A stretch of 64,000 nt of DNA from Carallia brachiata (GCA_021464245.1 JADCRB010000034.1:1178001-1242000); one strand, 5' to 3'; counted from the stretch's first letter, positions 1 to 13,800 are shown. The notes: generated by a model not told the origin, from the sequence alone. Numbers and translations: made by a program.

Positions 1-1393
1 CATTTTCTTTCAAAATGAAGCTTTTGTCTTGCGTTGCCTTCCAACCATCTTAGACGGCTTATTCCCCCGGGTGTCCATTCCTCTCACGGCCAGCAGCCTG
101 CGCTTCTTTCTCATTCCCACCTACAGTAAAACCCACCTCACTCGAGCCCTCTTCCCTTTGTCCCTTGGCTTCCCTACATCCTGATTAATAGTCTCTCTAA
201 AATTAGGTGCCACCAAATTCACACTATTAGGACGCTCTTCAGTTACCTTATTGCTCCCCAAAGAAGAGAATCTATTTGCATTAGGAGTCCCCCCACTCTC
301 GTTTGCTTCTTATCTTGATTAAATGTGGGGCGCTTTCTACGTGTTACTACCCATCCAAGGCCCGAAATTAGCCGACTCCCGATCAGGACCCATCTCCAGG
401 TTGGACTCTGACACCATCTCCGAGTTACTATCTTGCTTCAGACCTTCCTCTCCAGTATGTGACCCCCTGGTTGCCTCCTGGTGGTCTGTGCTGTGGTGAT
501 TTCCTGTGGCATTCGCACAGGTGCCAGTAGCATGCCCAAATCTCCCACAAGTCAGACATTACCGTGTGTAGACTCTCATATTCCACCCGTTGGCACCAGT
601 CATTAACCCAAATCTCAGGGATCAACGGTTTTGTGAGGTCCAGTTCCACACAGACTCGTGCAAACCGGCCTCTAGTTGCAAACATTGTTTTCGATCAATT
701 TTAACAGGCTTACCAACACAGGAAGCAATAGCCATAAGTGCATCATCATTATAAAACATGACTGAAAGTTCCGGGAAACGAACCCAGGCTAGAGTGGCTC
801 AACTGGTGCCCTCGACGGCACAAAATGCCGATCCCAACTACGGACAGTAAGGTAATGGTCCTGGATGGTCCATGGACCACCACTAATTACTCTATCTAAA
901 TCATCATCTTGATTAAACCTGACCAATAACAACCATAACCCAAATCCATTAAATCCATACCTCCGGCTGGCTTCCATATTTGCTCAAGCTTGCTCACCAA
1001 AAATTGGTACCCAACATCCTTGCCCAACAGCTTGACAATCAGGGCCTTCATCCATGGCTGGGCGAAGGAATCCATGAGGTTTTCCTGGAATTTGACCTGT
1101 GGTTGCAAGGGATTTCCATTCTTGTAGCCGATGGAAATTTGACTTGTCGCATATAGGTCAATTCCGGGCGAAATCGAAGAAGCTCTCTTGTTCAGAAGTT
1201 TATCCTTGAAGGATTCCCTCCGAGGATGACCCATCTCTCCAATTGAACGCACGCCATCTTCAATCGCATCTATCATCACCTGTTCGGGCAAGGGGTCGGG
1301 GGGATCTGGGTTATCGGGCAAGGGGCGATCGCCAGAGCTAGGAACCTTCGAGAGAGCAGGGGGAAGAGACATTTTAACTTTTAAAATGTTCAA
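1..1393 (-). mobile_element. LINE (non-LTR retrotransposon) ORF1 remnant, cut by the window edge
   Basis: Three minus-strand reading frames, broken against each other by frameshifts, together read as the gag-like ORF1 protein of a plant LINE. The N-terminus begins near 1372 (MSLPPALSKVPSS). A DUF4283-type segment follows at about 790-1130, with the typical SGGPWTIQDHYLTVRSW string. Next comes RGRFARVCVELDLTKPL at about 610-680, and then a zinc knuckle of the C-x2-C-x4-H-x4-C type (CLTCGRFGHATGTC) near 520-562. The tail contains FGPWMG, also usual in these proteins. In the family this protein coats the element RNA for reverse transcription by ORF2. ORF2 would lie left of position 1 and is not seen. 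Frameshifts at about 900-990 and 560-620 make this copy non-coding, although part of that may be consensus error. Confidence 0.8.
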
Positions 1394-1990
1394 ATTAAAT
1401 GAATGGTCATGTTGTTTAGCACCACTGACTCATCTTTCCTGCTCCCACCTCCTCCCACCATTTCCTATCCGGGTATAACAGAACTGCCTCACTCTTGTAA
1501 CCAAACAAACAAAAAGTTCTGATCTTTTTATTCAATTTTTATCTTTTTATGGGGGAAATTTAGATAAATTTTTAGATGAAAGAAAATTTTTGATGGGTTG
1601 GTTTCTGATTGGAGTAAGGAGGGCAAGAGACTTCGAAAAAGACGGAGCGATTTGGCGAAGCAAAAGAATTAGGGTTTCAAAAAATAGGCCTTTTTTTTGT
1701 TGATGAAATTGGACAGATTTTTTTTTTTTTTCCTTCCAAAAGAAATTTATAAATGAAACATAGAAAGAGCAAAAACAGATTAGGGTTGACAATTTTGGGG
1801 ATTTGAGAAAAACTTGATCAAAACTGTGTCGTTTTTTTTTTTTTTTTCAGTTTTTTATTTTTCCCGATCGGAAATACTTCCTTGATGGTGGTGCTGGCTA
1901 CAGAGAAACCCACAACTCTCTTCCACTATCTCACCCTGCTCTTTTTTAGCTCCTCGCCTGGATAAAATTAGACACAGCCGCATCTGCGTC

Positions 1991-2024
<34 letters not shown>

Positions 2025-4948
2025 GTGCGCGCATGTGTGCGGTGTGTGCGTGCGGATTGGTTACCTGTGTGAAAAATCTAATTGCATAGCCTATCTAACG
2101 AGTGTTTCAAACGTACAATCTATCAAACGCTTTATGTACTTTATTTTTTTAAATGTAAAAATTTTTTACTATGTCTAAGATAACTTACTGTGTTGTCATT
2201 AATTTTTTTATATTTTATGCAAGTTATGAAGTAATTAGATTAGCTACAGACAAAAGAGTTAAAACTGTTTTTTTTTAAGTCTTATGACATTTTTTTTTTA
2301 ATTTTAAATTAGTTTTATGATGATATACTTACATACTTTCTTTTTTTTTCAGTTTCTTTTAGAATTTTTTTTTGAACAAGTTTCTTTTTGGAATTGAAAC
2401 CACATTTTACCTTAAATCATATATTTGATGTTCACAGTGTGTACCTGTTAGGCTGTTAGTCATACTTTTTTTGGTTTTTTGTGCATTGATATTTAATACT
2501 TCCTTTTAGATGACGCCTGGTACTTTAATGGCAAAAATCAAGGGAAACATCTGGATTAGTTAGCCCTTAAAAATAATATTAAGAGTAACAAATTGGAAAA
2601 AGATAAATAAACTTGTATGAGAGAAAACGCAGTAGATACGTAAAAATTTAAATTATTGGACGCAAAAAATGTATTAAATTTTAAAAAATAAATTATTAGA
2701 TATCATAAAATTAACTAAATACCCTCCACTTCACGTATCCATCCACTCATTTGCCCTACTAAGAAGTTTCATTTGAATCATTTATGTTGAAACCTTAGTT
2801 TACAAAGAAATGCCTATAATCATTTCTTGAAAGTAGTTCCCAAGGGACAGTCTGACCAAATAAAAAAAAAAAAGCAATTATAGCAAAACGATTAGCAAAT
2901 AAAAAAAAAAAACAATTATAGCAAAACGATTGTAGCACCGTATTATAGATAAATTTTGCAGTGATTTGGACAATTATTAAAAATTAGACAGCAAAGATTA
3001 TTAGAAACTTGATAATATACAAAGGAATTAGGGAAAAAATGCCTCATGCTCGTAAAAAAAAAAAAAAAAGAAAGGAAAACCACTTCCACCAAAAACATTC
3101 ACTTTCAGGGATCAGAGATGGCTCTCATCAGAGGTCTTTAAAGAGCTCCTTTCCGCTTCTTCATACTTTTCTCCATATAATCTGCAACAATCAAATAGAG
3201 CTTAGCATCCAAGTAAGTAAGTCACATTTGAATGATTTCTGGCTTCAACATGAATGTCCAGTTAAAAAAGTCAGCAGAGCAAATAGAAATGAAGCGACTA
3301 GTAATTCTTTTCAGCTCTCTCAATTATAGATGGTCATTACAAACTTGCAACTACGTGAAATATTCCACTAGTATAATTTTTCTGGCAGTCCTCATTTCAA
3401 TTTGTTAACTGACAAAAAGAGACAGACGTAAGCAGGAAGTAAGCTTAGCAAGTAACTAAAATGAAGTGGCATACAAAAACCACGCATGAAAAGGACACTT
3501 CATCTACCAGGCAAAAGATGGCACTACTTTATCAACTACACTCCTGCCTCACATAATTTGGTATTTTACATTCAATTTCATGTTATCTCTAACTTGCTTA
3601 CTTTTAGCATGCCATCCCTATCATCACATTCATGCTCTGATAAGGCTGATACATATATACAACAGAATAGGTGAAGGTTAATGGAGCACAAAACTCAGGT
3701 TGGCAAAACAACAAATTATCCTTTCTACAACATCACCATTTTAGCATATTTAAAGTGCACTTCCAACTAACTTATGCTGCTGTGTGCCTTAGTACTTTTC
3801 CTGGTATGACCACCTTTGCACAAAACACAGCCTATTTATCTTGTTAAAAAACAATTGTCGATCTAGTTTTTGTTACTCGCACTCTTAAAGGTAATCAAAG
3901 TGATTTTCTTTTTCCCAAAATAGGTAACGAGGAAAATAATTTCTCTATATTTTTGGAGGCAACAATCAAACCAACTCATGCTTTGTTAAACCTGAAAACA
4001 ATGATAAGTGGACAAATTGAAGTGTTGATGATGAAATTTCCCCATGAGCCATGGAAACAGATTTTGGCATAGACTTTGAAAATCACAGCAGAGTTACCCA
4101 ATCCACATGGGAATCTATTGGTGCTCCAATCAAACAAGTGAGCTCCAACATTTGAAACCAAAAACTCAATGACAAATCTGCAAGCGGATGAGACATTATG
4201 CCATGTATGGGTATCTACACATTGTATAGTCCAAACTTATGCAGTACAATTAGGTTAGGGTAAATTTTCATATCCCTGGCCTATAAGAACATTACCGTTA
4301 ACCCAAAGGTGCTTCTTTCCCCCAAACCAGAATCTACAGAAAAATTTTTAGCATATTCTTATTTATTCTCCTCACAGATGGATAATTCGTCCTTTCCATG
4401 CAGAACAACTATCACAATTCTCCCTGAAGTAGAAAAGAAGAATATACTGAAAATGAACTCTACAATGTTCACTACATTCCTGACAGAATTTCAGTCCAGC
4501 TTTTGTTAGGTGAATGCATGAAATAAAGTTTCAATCTTGTTATAGATGAATTAACCATGAGAGACAACTACAGCTGCTGTAATTCGTTATTCCCAACTAG
4601 CTGCTACAAGGAAATCATGTGAAAGAATTAAAAGAAGTCCCTAAAATCCCTTAGTTTGTAAAATCTCTTTACAAGGACAGAGCACAACTCTTTTGATCGT
4701 CGAATGGATATAACAAGAACAGGAAAATATAAGATGGAAACCCATGTTCTAAATTGCAACAAAGCAACCTTTTTTTTCAATCTTCGTTTTAATTTCCTAC
4801 AATCAATTCGTTTCAATTTTTTACAATCAAGTTACCAATTGAATTAGATATAGAAATACAAATTCTTCAACACAATCATGAATTTCTTTTTTTTTTAATT
4901 TTGGGTTCTGTCTCCGAGATTCTAACCTGAAACTGAAGTAGGAAAGAA
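1394..4948. other. Intergenic, no confident gene
   Basis: AT-rich DNA with many short T and A runs. A near-repeat of 'aaaaaaaaaacaattatagcaaaacgatt' type occurs twice at about 2862-2932, split here because it is a local tandem duplication of about 37 bp. On the minus strand, a good acceptor near 3195 is followed by a short open stretch (YMEKSMKKRKGAL, then stop). A donor-like CAG|GTTAG lies near 4930. These could be 3' exons or untranslated leader of a transcript from the small gene at 4949-5095, but I cannot prove it. Confidence 0.4.
1991..2053. repeat. (TA)n followed by (TG)n-rich microsatellite
   Basis: About 14 TA units run into an alternating purine-pyrimidine tract rich in TG and GC steps (tgtgtgtggtgcgcgcatgt). 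Such a sequence can adopt Z-DNA in vitro. It is likely polymorphic in length. Confidence 0.9.
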
Positions 4949-5095
4949 TTAGCCAACATGGAAAGGCCCAATATCTCCGGTTCTAAGAGATCTAGCAACC
5001 TCATCAGCAACAGCCAAACAAGAAGTGACATATCCCGTCAGCGCCAACCAAACCATCTTTGCCATCCACAGAGCCATGGCCCAAGGCAACGTCAT
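4949..5095 (-). CDS. Possible 48-residue conserved plant microprotein
   Basis: A single uninterrupted minus-strand frame starts at ATG 5095 and ends at TAA 4949. It reads MTLPWAMALWMAKMVWLALT, then GYVTSCLAVADEVARSLRTG, then DIGPFHVG. An inner ATG at residue 7 is an alternative start. The first half is hydrophobic and Trp/Met-rich and could cross or insert into a membrane. The second half is polar and ends in a neat DIGPFHVG. I recall tiny uncharacterised plant proteins with this same architecture (ALWMAK..W, SCL.VADE, GDIGPFH.G C-terminus), so I think it is real, but this is memory and not a search. A splice-donor-like CAG|GTTAG just after the stop suggests an intron in the 3' untranslated region. 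Function is unknown. Confidence 0.55.
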   Translation of the reverse strand: MTLPWAMALWMAKMVWLALTGYVTSCLAVADEVARSLRTGDIGPFHVG

Positions 5096-5255
5096 ATCCG
5101 TCCGTCTGCGCGCGCGTGTAATTGGGGGTTGGAGGGAGCGGCCCTTTTTATTATTATTGGAGGAAATTCAAGAACCCCAGTTATTGTTTCAGCAAAAGAG
5201 AAAACCCCATTGGAGGAAAACTTCAAGTCAAATCCTTTTTTACCATAATGATTAA

Positions 5256-7500
5256 TGAATGAGTGTCACTCACAGAAGAACATAGAAAGAAGGGAATTTA
5301 ACGGTGGGTGAAGTGAAGTCAGAGGAAACTTTTGCCTTTTTGTTTTGGAGTTTTTCTTGTCTTTGCCCGTTTTGGAGGTTAGCTAAATTGAGTGGCAAAT
5401 TTTGGCTTTTTATTGAAGCTTTTTTTTTTTTTTAATAGTTTTGTTTAAGCCTAATCAAAAAGATATACAATATGTTTTTCAGGAGACTCTTTAATAGTTG
5501 GAGTTCAAAATTTTATTTTAGAGGTATTGAATTCAAATGTTGAGAAATGAGGGGTGAAATTTATGGGAGGGGATAGTTATTTCTATTATATAACTCACGC
5601 TCTAATAAGCCTCCTAATAGACAAAAAAAAAATATATATATATATAATATAGTCATTATTATACAAATAAGTTTAATTTTTAAAAAATAGGTAATATTAC
5701 TTAACTTAATTATATTTAATATTATTTTAAATTTTAATTTAAAAAAAATTTTCAAAAAATTTCTACCAAAAAAATTTTCTACCCTCTATTTCCACTTTAA
5801 AAACTTTTTTTTTTCTGTTAAAACTATTTTCTATGTCTCTTGATTTTTCTTTTTTTTTCTTTTTAAATGGACTCCAAGTCCATAGACTTTTCAGCTTTCT
5901 TAAACGATTCCTTGAAGATTTTCGATAGTGTTGCCAAGTGTTCGGTTTGGCGGCACCACATGTCCGCTGCCCTTTGTTTTAGGCGTGGCTGGACTTGGGC
6001 CAGCCCTGGCTCTGGCTGGTGCTAATTAGCCCAAAAAAGAAATTCGGGTTATTCCTTTCTTTCCCTTTTTATAGACCCAAAACTCTTTCACCAAAGAACC
6101 TCAAAAAAAAAAAAAGTTAGTCTTTTTTTTTTGGTGCAAAAAAGAGTTATTGTCTTTCCTTTATTGGCAAAAGAACCAAAAAGTTGTTATAGAGGTTCTC
6201 AACTAGTTCGAGTAGTATGACACACGTATATTTTATACAATAATAAGAATTTAAATTCTCATTTTTTCTTTATCTTCTCTCTTTTACTTAAGACTCGGAC
6301 CTCTGGTCCAGACAGAAAGAAAGTTATTAATATTAAAATTAATTATTTTAAATTAATACGAAACATTTCATCTGAAATTTGAGATAGTTTGGTGATATTT
6401 TCACTCCTTACAAAATAGAATTTCATTTTTTTTTTAAACAAAGATACACATATTGGGGGGCGGCAGTTGTTGAACAAAGTATTCTAATTTTCTAAAAGAA
6501 CGTGTCATAAAAACATATTATATTTAGAATTGAAATAATGTATGAGAGAATTAAATATTCTTTATAAATGAATGACTGCCTCTAATTTTAATAATGTAAA
6601 TTAGAGGTGTCAAAATCTGATTCAACATGATAGATTAATTCGTACTTACTAAAAAAAAAAAGACATGAATCATATCTGAAGAATGACTTTATCCGAAATA
6701 ACTAAAAAATCTCGGATCAAACCCAAATTCGACCCGAATGACCAGTCTGACACAAATTTTTTTTCTCAAGAGAACAAAAAAATAAAATAAAAATAATTTA
6801 GCATATTTTATGTTATAAAAAGTATAAATTCTATTATTTTTAATATAAATCTTAATTATAATTTTTTTAGAATATTTTAAAATTTTTATGCAGTTTTAAA
6901 TTTTATTTTGAGTTTTTAGAATGTTTTAAAAGAACCTTCTTAAATTATTTTTTAATTATATAATTTTTGTTGATTTAAAAAAAAATTGAGCAAAATTTTT
7001 AAAATTTTTAATAAAAAATGTCATGTCATTATTTTGATGATATACCCAATTCATGAGTTGACTTGAACTCGATTCAAAACTAAATTGATATAACCCAAAA
7101 TAATTTAAAAGTAACTTGACTTATAAGTAATTTGAGTCGAAACAATCGAAATCCGAAACGACCTAAATCCAAAATGACCCAACTAAAATCTAACGTAAAG
7201 ACCCATGTTAACATCTTTAATGTAAAGCTTTGATGGACATCATATTTTGGCCAAAGCTTACGTCTTCTAATATCATGAAGAAAAATTTTAAAGTAAATCA
7301 CTATATTATATATTTTTCTTCAATTAAATAGTAATACTCAGTACTAAATAGTAATATTCAATTAAATAGTAATGTTAAAAAAAAAAAATACTACAGTCGC
7401 GCATCCAAAAATTTGTTACATTTCGTGTTTGAAATTGATTTATATATTAATAAATAAATATAAGTTTGAATTGCAGTGAATGTCTCTCCATCTGAAGTCC
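5256..7500. other. Intergenic AT-rich DNA containing a SINE-like copy
   Basis: Apart from the SINE-like element at 5481-5640, the stretch holds only homopolymer runs and AT-rich DNA. I see no open frame with protein-like composition. Confidence 0.6.
5481..5640 (+). mobile_element. SINE-like element, copy A
   Basis: About 155 bp matching, at roughly 70 percent by eye, a segment at 31136-31315. Shared blocks in order are: 'taatagtt..agttcaa', 'ttttatt.ta.aggt.ttg', a box-B-like 'ttcaaatg', 'atgagg.gtga.atttatgg', 'agttatt.t.attatata.ctca', and 'gcctcctaat', and both end in an A-rich tail. Internal promoter-like boxes plus a terminal A run are the signature of tRNA-derived SINEs. No target-site duplication was found by eye. 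Confidence 0.5.
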
Positions 7501-7808
7501 AAACTCGCGTACAATGGGTCACGTGAGCCCGAAAGAAATAGTACGATTGGTTGTGGTGAGCCGAAAGAATTATCCGGCCCAATCTGTGAGGAAAGAGGCC
7601 GCCCGAATTTGTTGATCGAACCGATTCGTCCGACCCAAACCCACCGACCCGATTAGTTCGCACACGTTCCCGCTCCCTTTCTTTTTCGACCTGCAAATTT
7701 GAAATTTCTCGGTACGTGCCACTGTGCCAAAGCGTCAGGGAAAACAGAGTCCCTCTCTCTCTATCTCTCTTTCTCTCTCTAACTCAGTGCGCGTGTGAGC
7801 GCGTGAAC
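7501..7808 (+). promoter_or_regulatory. CAP-D2 upstream region: G-box, E2F-like site, pyrimidine-rich leader
   Basis: The 300 bp before the CAP-D2 start hold a CACGTG G-box at 7520-7525, a GGCCCAA (site II-like) near 7576, a TTCCCGC E2F-like core at 7667-7673, and a CT-rich leader at 7751-7790. E2F sites and CT-rich Y patches are usual in plant cell-cycle promoters. No convincing TATA box is visible. Function is inferred from motifs only. Confidence 0.4.
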
Positions 7809-10800
7809 ATGGCTCTGCAATTCGTGTTCCCGCCGACGCTCCGGTCTCTGGAAGAAGAGCCGACAGACAACCGTCTGTACGCCCAGAACCCAACCGACGT
7901 CGCATCCCTTCGCCCCTCCGAACTCGAAGAGTTCGTCAAAGGTTTCCTCTCTCTCTCCCTCGTTTCCATTCTGTAGAGCGTTGTAGATTTTGGCTTTCGA
8001 TTTTACATTTAATTCAATTATTTTTTTAACGAATCCCAATAATAATTTCTGCTTTTTTAAAAAAAAAATTCAATTTTATAACTTTATTGTTTAATTTTCG
8101 TTCTTAATTCACTTTCCAAATTCCTTTTATTTACATCCTATTATTTGGAATTGTTAATTTACTTTTCTTTTTTTTTTTTTACCATAAAAAGGCAAGTTTA
8201 ACATAGTCTAAAGGTTTGTTTGGTTGGCGAGAAAATGTAGAAGTAGGGAGAAAATTAAGCTCGAACTGATACATTTCAGTAAGCTCTCAAGAAGGAAAAA
8301 TCTTGTTTAATTTCGTTAATTCAGCAACTGGGTTTTCCTTAAATAAAGTAAAAGACACACCATGTCTTTGAAAATTTTCAGTTATTGTTAGATCTCAACT
8401 TTCCCCAATTTCAAAAGAGGTGGAAGGAGTTCTTCAAGCCTGAAAGACTTGTGGCTTTTTTGAGAAACTAAGGGGAAATGAACAGCAAGTCAGTTTCGAG
8501 CTCATAGTAAGCAACTAAAGGAATGGAGTTGATTTTTAGATTTTAAAAACATCTAGCAAAAGCCGGTATTCCCGGCTAACAGAATGCCTAGGACATGCAA
8601 TATTTATTGTTATAACTTTCAGGTCTTTTGATTTTTGATTTTTTGACTTAAACAGATGTATCCTTTGATCTATCCGATAAAGAACTATTCTGCATTGAAG
8701 AGCAAGTTGTCTTTGACCGTGTGTACTCATTGGTTCGGAGTTTTTCGTGTCTGAAACCCTCCTGTAAACTCAATCTTGTGGAGAGTCTCAGATCCAACCT
8801 CAGTGTTCTCCTTCCAAATGTTGATTCGCTTTCGCGGACGTCTCATGGTCAGGATGCTGATCCTCCGGTGATTGATCGGCTGACATCACATAGAAATGCT
8901 TTCAAGATATATACGTTTTCCTTCTCAATATTGTTGTTGCTGAGGAGTCCAGCACCAGTTCTAGTAGCAATTTGAAGGTGCCCTTGGTCTATCTTTTGTC
9001 ATGAGGAATTTTAATATACAGTCCTTACACCTCTGTAATTATAAAATTGATCTTTCTTGCAGCTATATCTGCAGTTTTTTGACATTCTGTGTATTATCTG
9101 GGTGTGTCCCCTCAGTATAACCTTTTGATTGTTGTTTAGGTGATGGGGACTGCCAGAAAGAAACAGCAAGTGCACTCATGGAATTGGGAACCACAGAGAG
9201 GTCGGATACTCAATCTGATTGCTAATTCGCTGGAGATCAACCTCTTGTTGCTCTTTGGATCATCAGACCTTGATGAAAATTATCTTTCTTTCATTGCAAA
9301 GTAAGCCGGACAATTACTACGCTGAGCTTATTATCATTCATTAATACTATTGATGTGTTGCTATAATCTTAGAACATTGTGATTTTGGTTTCCACAGAAA
9401 TGCCTTCTCTATGTTCGAGAATGCAACGCTCTTGAAAGACTCTGAAACAAAAGATGCTTTATGCCGTATAATTGGGGCTTGTGCTACAAAATAAACTACA
9501 CACACCACAATCATGCATATCAATCATGCACCTGATTCATAAATATGATTTTTCTGTTACTCACTTGGCTGATGCGGTTGCTGGGGCTGAGAAGAAGTAT
9601 GGTGATGGAACACTTGCTACTTCTCTTATTAGGGAGATTTAGAATTAACCCAAAAGCTTATGTGAAGGACACCGTTGGGGCTGAAAACATAGGCCGCTTT
9701 CTCGTAGAGCTTGCTGATCGGCTACCAAAGTTGATGTCAACAAACATTGGGGTCTTGGTCCCACATTTTGGGGGGAATCTTATAAGATACGGAATGCTTT
9801 AATTGGTGTTTTTGGAAAGTTAATTGCAAAGGCATTCAAGGACGTCGAAGGTGAAGTTAGTTCTAAATCTGTTCGTCTGAGAACCAAGCAAGCCATGTTG
9901 GAAATCTTGCTTGAACGTTGTCGAGATGTTTCTGCTTATACTAGGAGTCGTGTTCTTCAAGTTTGGGCTGAACTATGTGAAGATCATTCTGTTTCAATAG
10001 GATTGTGGAATGAGGTTGCAGCAGTTGCTGCTGGGAGATTGGAGGACAAAAGTGCAATTGTTAGAAAAGCTGCACTGAACTTGCTCATCATGATGTTACA
10101 ACACAACCCTTTTGGTCCGCAGCTCCGAACAGCTTCATTTGAAGCAACATTAGAGCAGTATAAAAAGAAGTTAAATGAACTTGAACCAGATAAAATTGCA
10201 GAGAGCGTGATTGATGGTTTGCAATCCAATAATTATGGCCCTGATGGAGGTGAGGTTGATAATGTCAATGTTGAAGAGGCATCTATGGAACAGCCAGAAA
10301 GTATCACTGATAGTTATTTGGCTCACCAGGAAGAAGGCAGTACTCAAAAAGCCAGCTTAGTGCCAGATGTTGGCAACTTAGAACAGACCAGGGCCTTAGT
10401 TGCATCGCTTGAGGCTGGTTTGAGGTTCTCTAGGTGCATAGCTGCAGCTATGCCTACTCTAGTTCAATTGATGGCTTCTTCTTCTGCCACAGATGTTGAG
10501 AACACCATTACCTTGCTCATGAGGTGCAAACAGTTCCAAATTGATGGTGCAGAAGCCTGCCTTCGTAAGATGTTGCCACTGGTAAGTTAATGCTGGTGGT
10601 CATGCCAGGGAGCCAATGGCAGGTCTTGTTTATATTTGGATTTTCTTTTATTTCTTAAGTTATTTTATGGTAGGTTTGATTTTAAACATCAACATCCTTG
10701 GATGCATGCTGGTTTTTGTAGGTATTCTCTCAGGATAAATCCATCTATGAAGCTGTAGAGAATGCCTTCATCACGATTTACATAAGGAAAAATTCAATTG

Positions 10801-13800
10801 ATACTGCGAAGAATCTGTTGAATCTTGCCACAGATTCCAATGTTGGAGATATTGCAGCTCTTGAATTCATTGTTGGTGTCTTGGTGTCCAAAGGCGACGT
10901 ATCTATTAGCACGGTGTGTTTCTCTTGACAGAATTTACTTGACACTTTCAATGCTCCCACAAATAGTTTCATTTCTTATATTTGACATGTAACAATTTCT
11001 TAAATTTGACATGCAAAATTGCAGATGTGACTAGTTTCCTTTTTTCTTTGTGGAAAACCATTGGAGATTAATGGATGATAAAAACTAGCAGTTCAATATT
11101 GTTGATGGTCACTATATACCACATGTTAATGACATTTGACAAGCAGAATCTCTAGTTGAATAAGTATACACTCAGATTCCTTTTTTTTCAATGTTCTACA
11201 TAAAGAAGTTCTCTCCATTTGATGTTAGTTTACAGGCAAAACGGCCACTTTATGTTGAGAATAGGGGACCATATAATTTGCTTCTAACAAGAAAATCTAT
11301 TGGAATTATCTCTTGTCTGAGCCGATATATTTCCTTTATATGATAATTTTAAGAGAATAAATGCTTCAAAGTAGAAACCCAACACTGGACAAGTCAGGTA
11401 CATGCATCCTAGAAAGCCTTTTATTTTCTGCACAATATGTATCCCAGAGTTTTGTCTGTTTTTATTTCTTTTGATAATTTCATTAGGACTTAACGTTATG
11501 TTGAGTGGACACTGTATCTCCCACTCTCAGCTGTCCTAAAAATCTTTTTGTTTTTCCTCACTGCTGTTGGTGAATTATAGCAAATTTGGAGCTCTGCTAG
11601 CAAGTTCTGTTTTTGAGGTTTTCAAAGAGTCAAAAGTCTTATGAAGCATGTGCTTTTGCAGATATCGGCACTGTGGGATTTCTTTTGTTTTAATATCGGT
11701 GGAACAACTGCAGAACAAAGTCGTGGAGCTTTATCTGTTCTCTGCATGGCTGCAAAATCGTCTCCTGGAGTTTTGGATCACACCTGCAAGATATCATCGA
11801 TATTGGTTTTGGTCGTTGGGCTAAAGTTGACCCTTTGCTTGCCAGAATGGCATGCATTGCAATGCAGAGACTATCTGAAGAGGACAGAAAAAAGCTACTG
11901 GCTGGAAATGGTAGCCGTGTATTTGGTATATTGGAGAACTTGATAGCTGGCTTTGGGCTTCCAGAAAATGTGTGGTATGCTGCTGCTGATAAAGCAATAA
12001 GTGCCATCTATACACTGCATCCAACTCCAGAAACCTTGGCTGCGGCTCTTGTAAAGAAATCTCTCAGTTCTGTTTTTGATTGTGTTGGAGGAGATGACAT
12101 GCAGGATAACGGTGAAAGTGGAGGTCTCAATGTTCTTACAACAGTGCAAGTAGCAAAACTTAGTAGATTTTTATTTCTCGTAAGTCATGTTGCCATGAAC
12201 CAGTTATTATACATAGAATCCTCTGTCGGGAAGATCCGTAAACAGAGGACCATGAAACAGAAAATGGCAGATGATGGTAAGAGTGTTCATGATATTGGTG
12301 CAAATCTGGCGAATACCCAGAAGGTACATTAAATGTACGTTGCATATCATCATTATCATAGACAGCACATTTCTGCGTTTATTCAGAATATACAACGATT
12401 TTATTATCCATGGCAGGACAATAACATTAATGCTGAGCTAGGAGTTGCAGCCTCTGAGGATGCCATCCTCGATTCTCTCTCTGAAAGAGCTGAGAAGGAG
12501 ATTGTTTCTGGTGGTTTGGAGAAGAAGTGTTTGATAGGGCATTGTGCACCTTTCCTGTCAAAACTTTGTAGAAATTTTACATTGATGCAAAAGGTTATTA
12601 CTCTTCGTTTTTCACCAGTTTGAAACAAAAAACAATCTTTTTTTGTTAGATGATTAACATTGATCTCATACGATTTTCTTTTCCTTTTGCAGTATCCAGA
12701 GCTACAAGCATCTGGAATGCTTGCTCTTTGTCGCTTTATGATTATTGACTCAGACTTTTGGTGATCTTTCTCTCTCCTCTCTTATATCTCGCACACACCC
12801 ACAACAAAGAAAAAGCTTATGCTAAATTCTCTGGGTGGATATATGTACAGTGATGCAAATCTTCAACTGCTCTTCACAGTTGTGGAAAGTGCTCCTTCGG
12901 AGACGGTTCGTTCCAATTGCACTATTGCTCTTGGAGATTTGGCAGTTCGCTTTCCTAATCTGCTAGAACCTTGGACAGAGAACATGTATGCCCGGTTACG
13001 AGACCCTTCAGTTTCTGTTAGGAAAAATGCAGTGCTGGTGCTTTCACACCTCATATTAAATGACATGATGAAGGTCTGTCATGTGATTTGTTCAGGTTCT
13101 TCCGGTTCTTTTTGAATGATTCAAATTTTGATTGTGGGCTACGCTTGAACAGGTGAAAGGTTTTATAAATGAGATGGCCATACGAGCTGAAGACGATGAC
13201 GAAAGGATTTCAAATCTGGCTAAGCTTTTCTTTCATGAGTTATCTAAGAAAGGTAGCCTATGACACCCATCTGTTATCGTTGATTGAAGCCATGATTACT
13301 ATAACTCAGTCACTTCATTTGTCAAACAGATATTGAACTTGAAAATTATGTTTTCCAATTACCCATGCAGGAAGCAATCCGATATATAATTTGCTTCCAG
13401 ATATACTTGGCAAACTATCGAACCAGAATTTGAAGAGGGAGTCTTTCTGCAATATCATGCAATTCTTGATTGGCTCCATCCAAAAGGTATAAATTGTTTG
13501 ATTTATCTTAAGTCGGAAAGGATATGCTTACAATGGTATCTTCAAGGTTCAATTAATCTGGACATTATTCTCCAGGACAAACAAATGGAGGCTCTTGTTG
13601 AAAAGCTTTGCAATAGGTTCAGTGGAGTCACTGGTGCGTTTTCTCATACTTCATGTTCATGCTGCGTTCAGCACGTCCCCGATCAGATGTTTGTTCAAAA
13701 GTCGTTCTTGCCGACTGAATGAACTCTTCTTTGGCTGCAGATGTTAGGCAGTGGGAATGCATCTCTTATTGTCTTTCTCAGCTGACATTTACTGACAAGG

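Noticed and set aside
7391..7696. 101-codon frame on the minus strand just upstream of CAP-D2
   Set aside because: It lies in the CAP-D2 promoter and leader, and the charged residues come from CT/GA-rich DNA.
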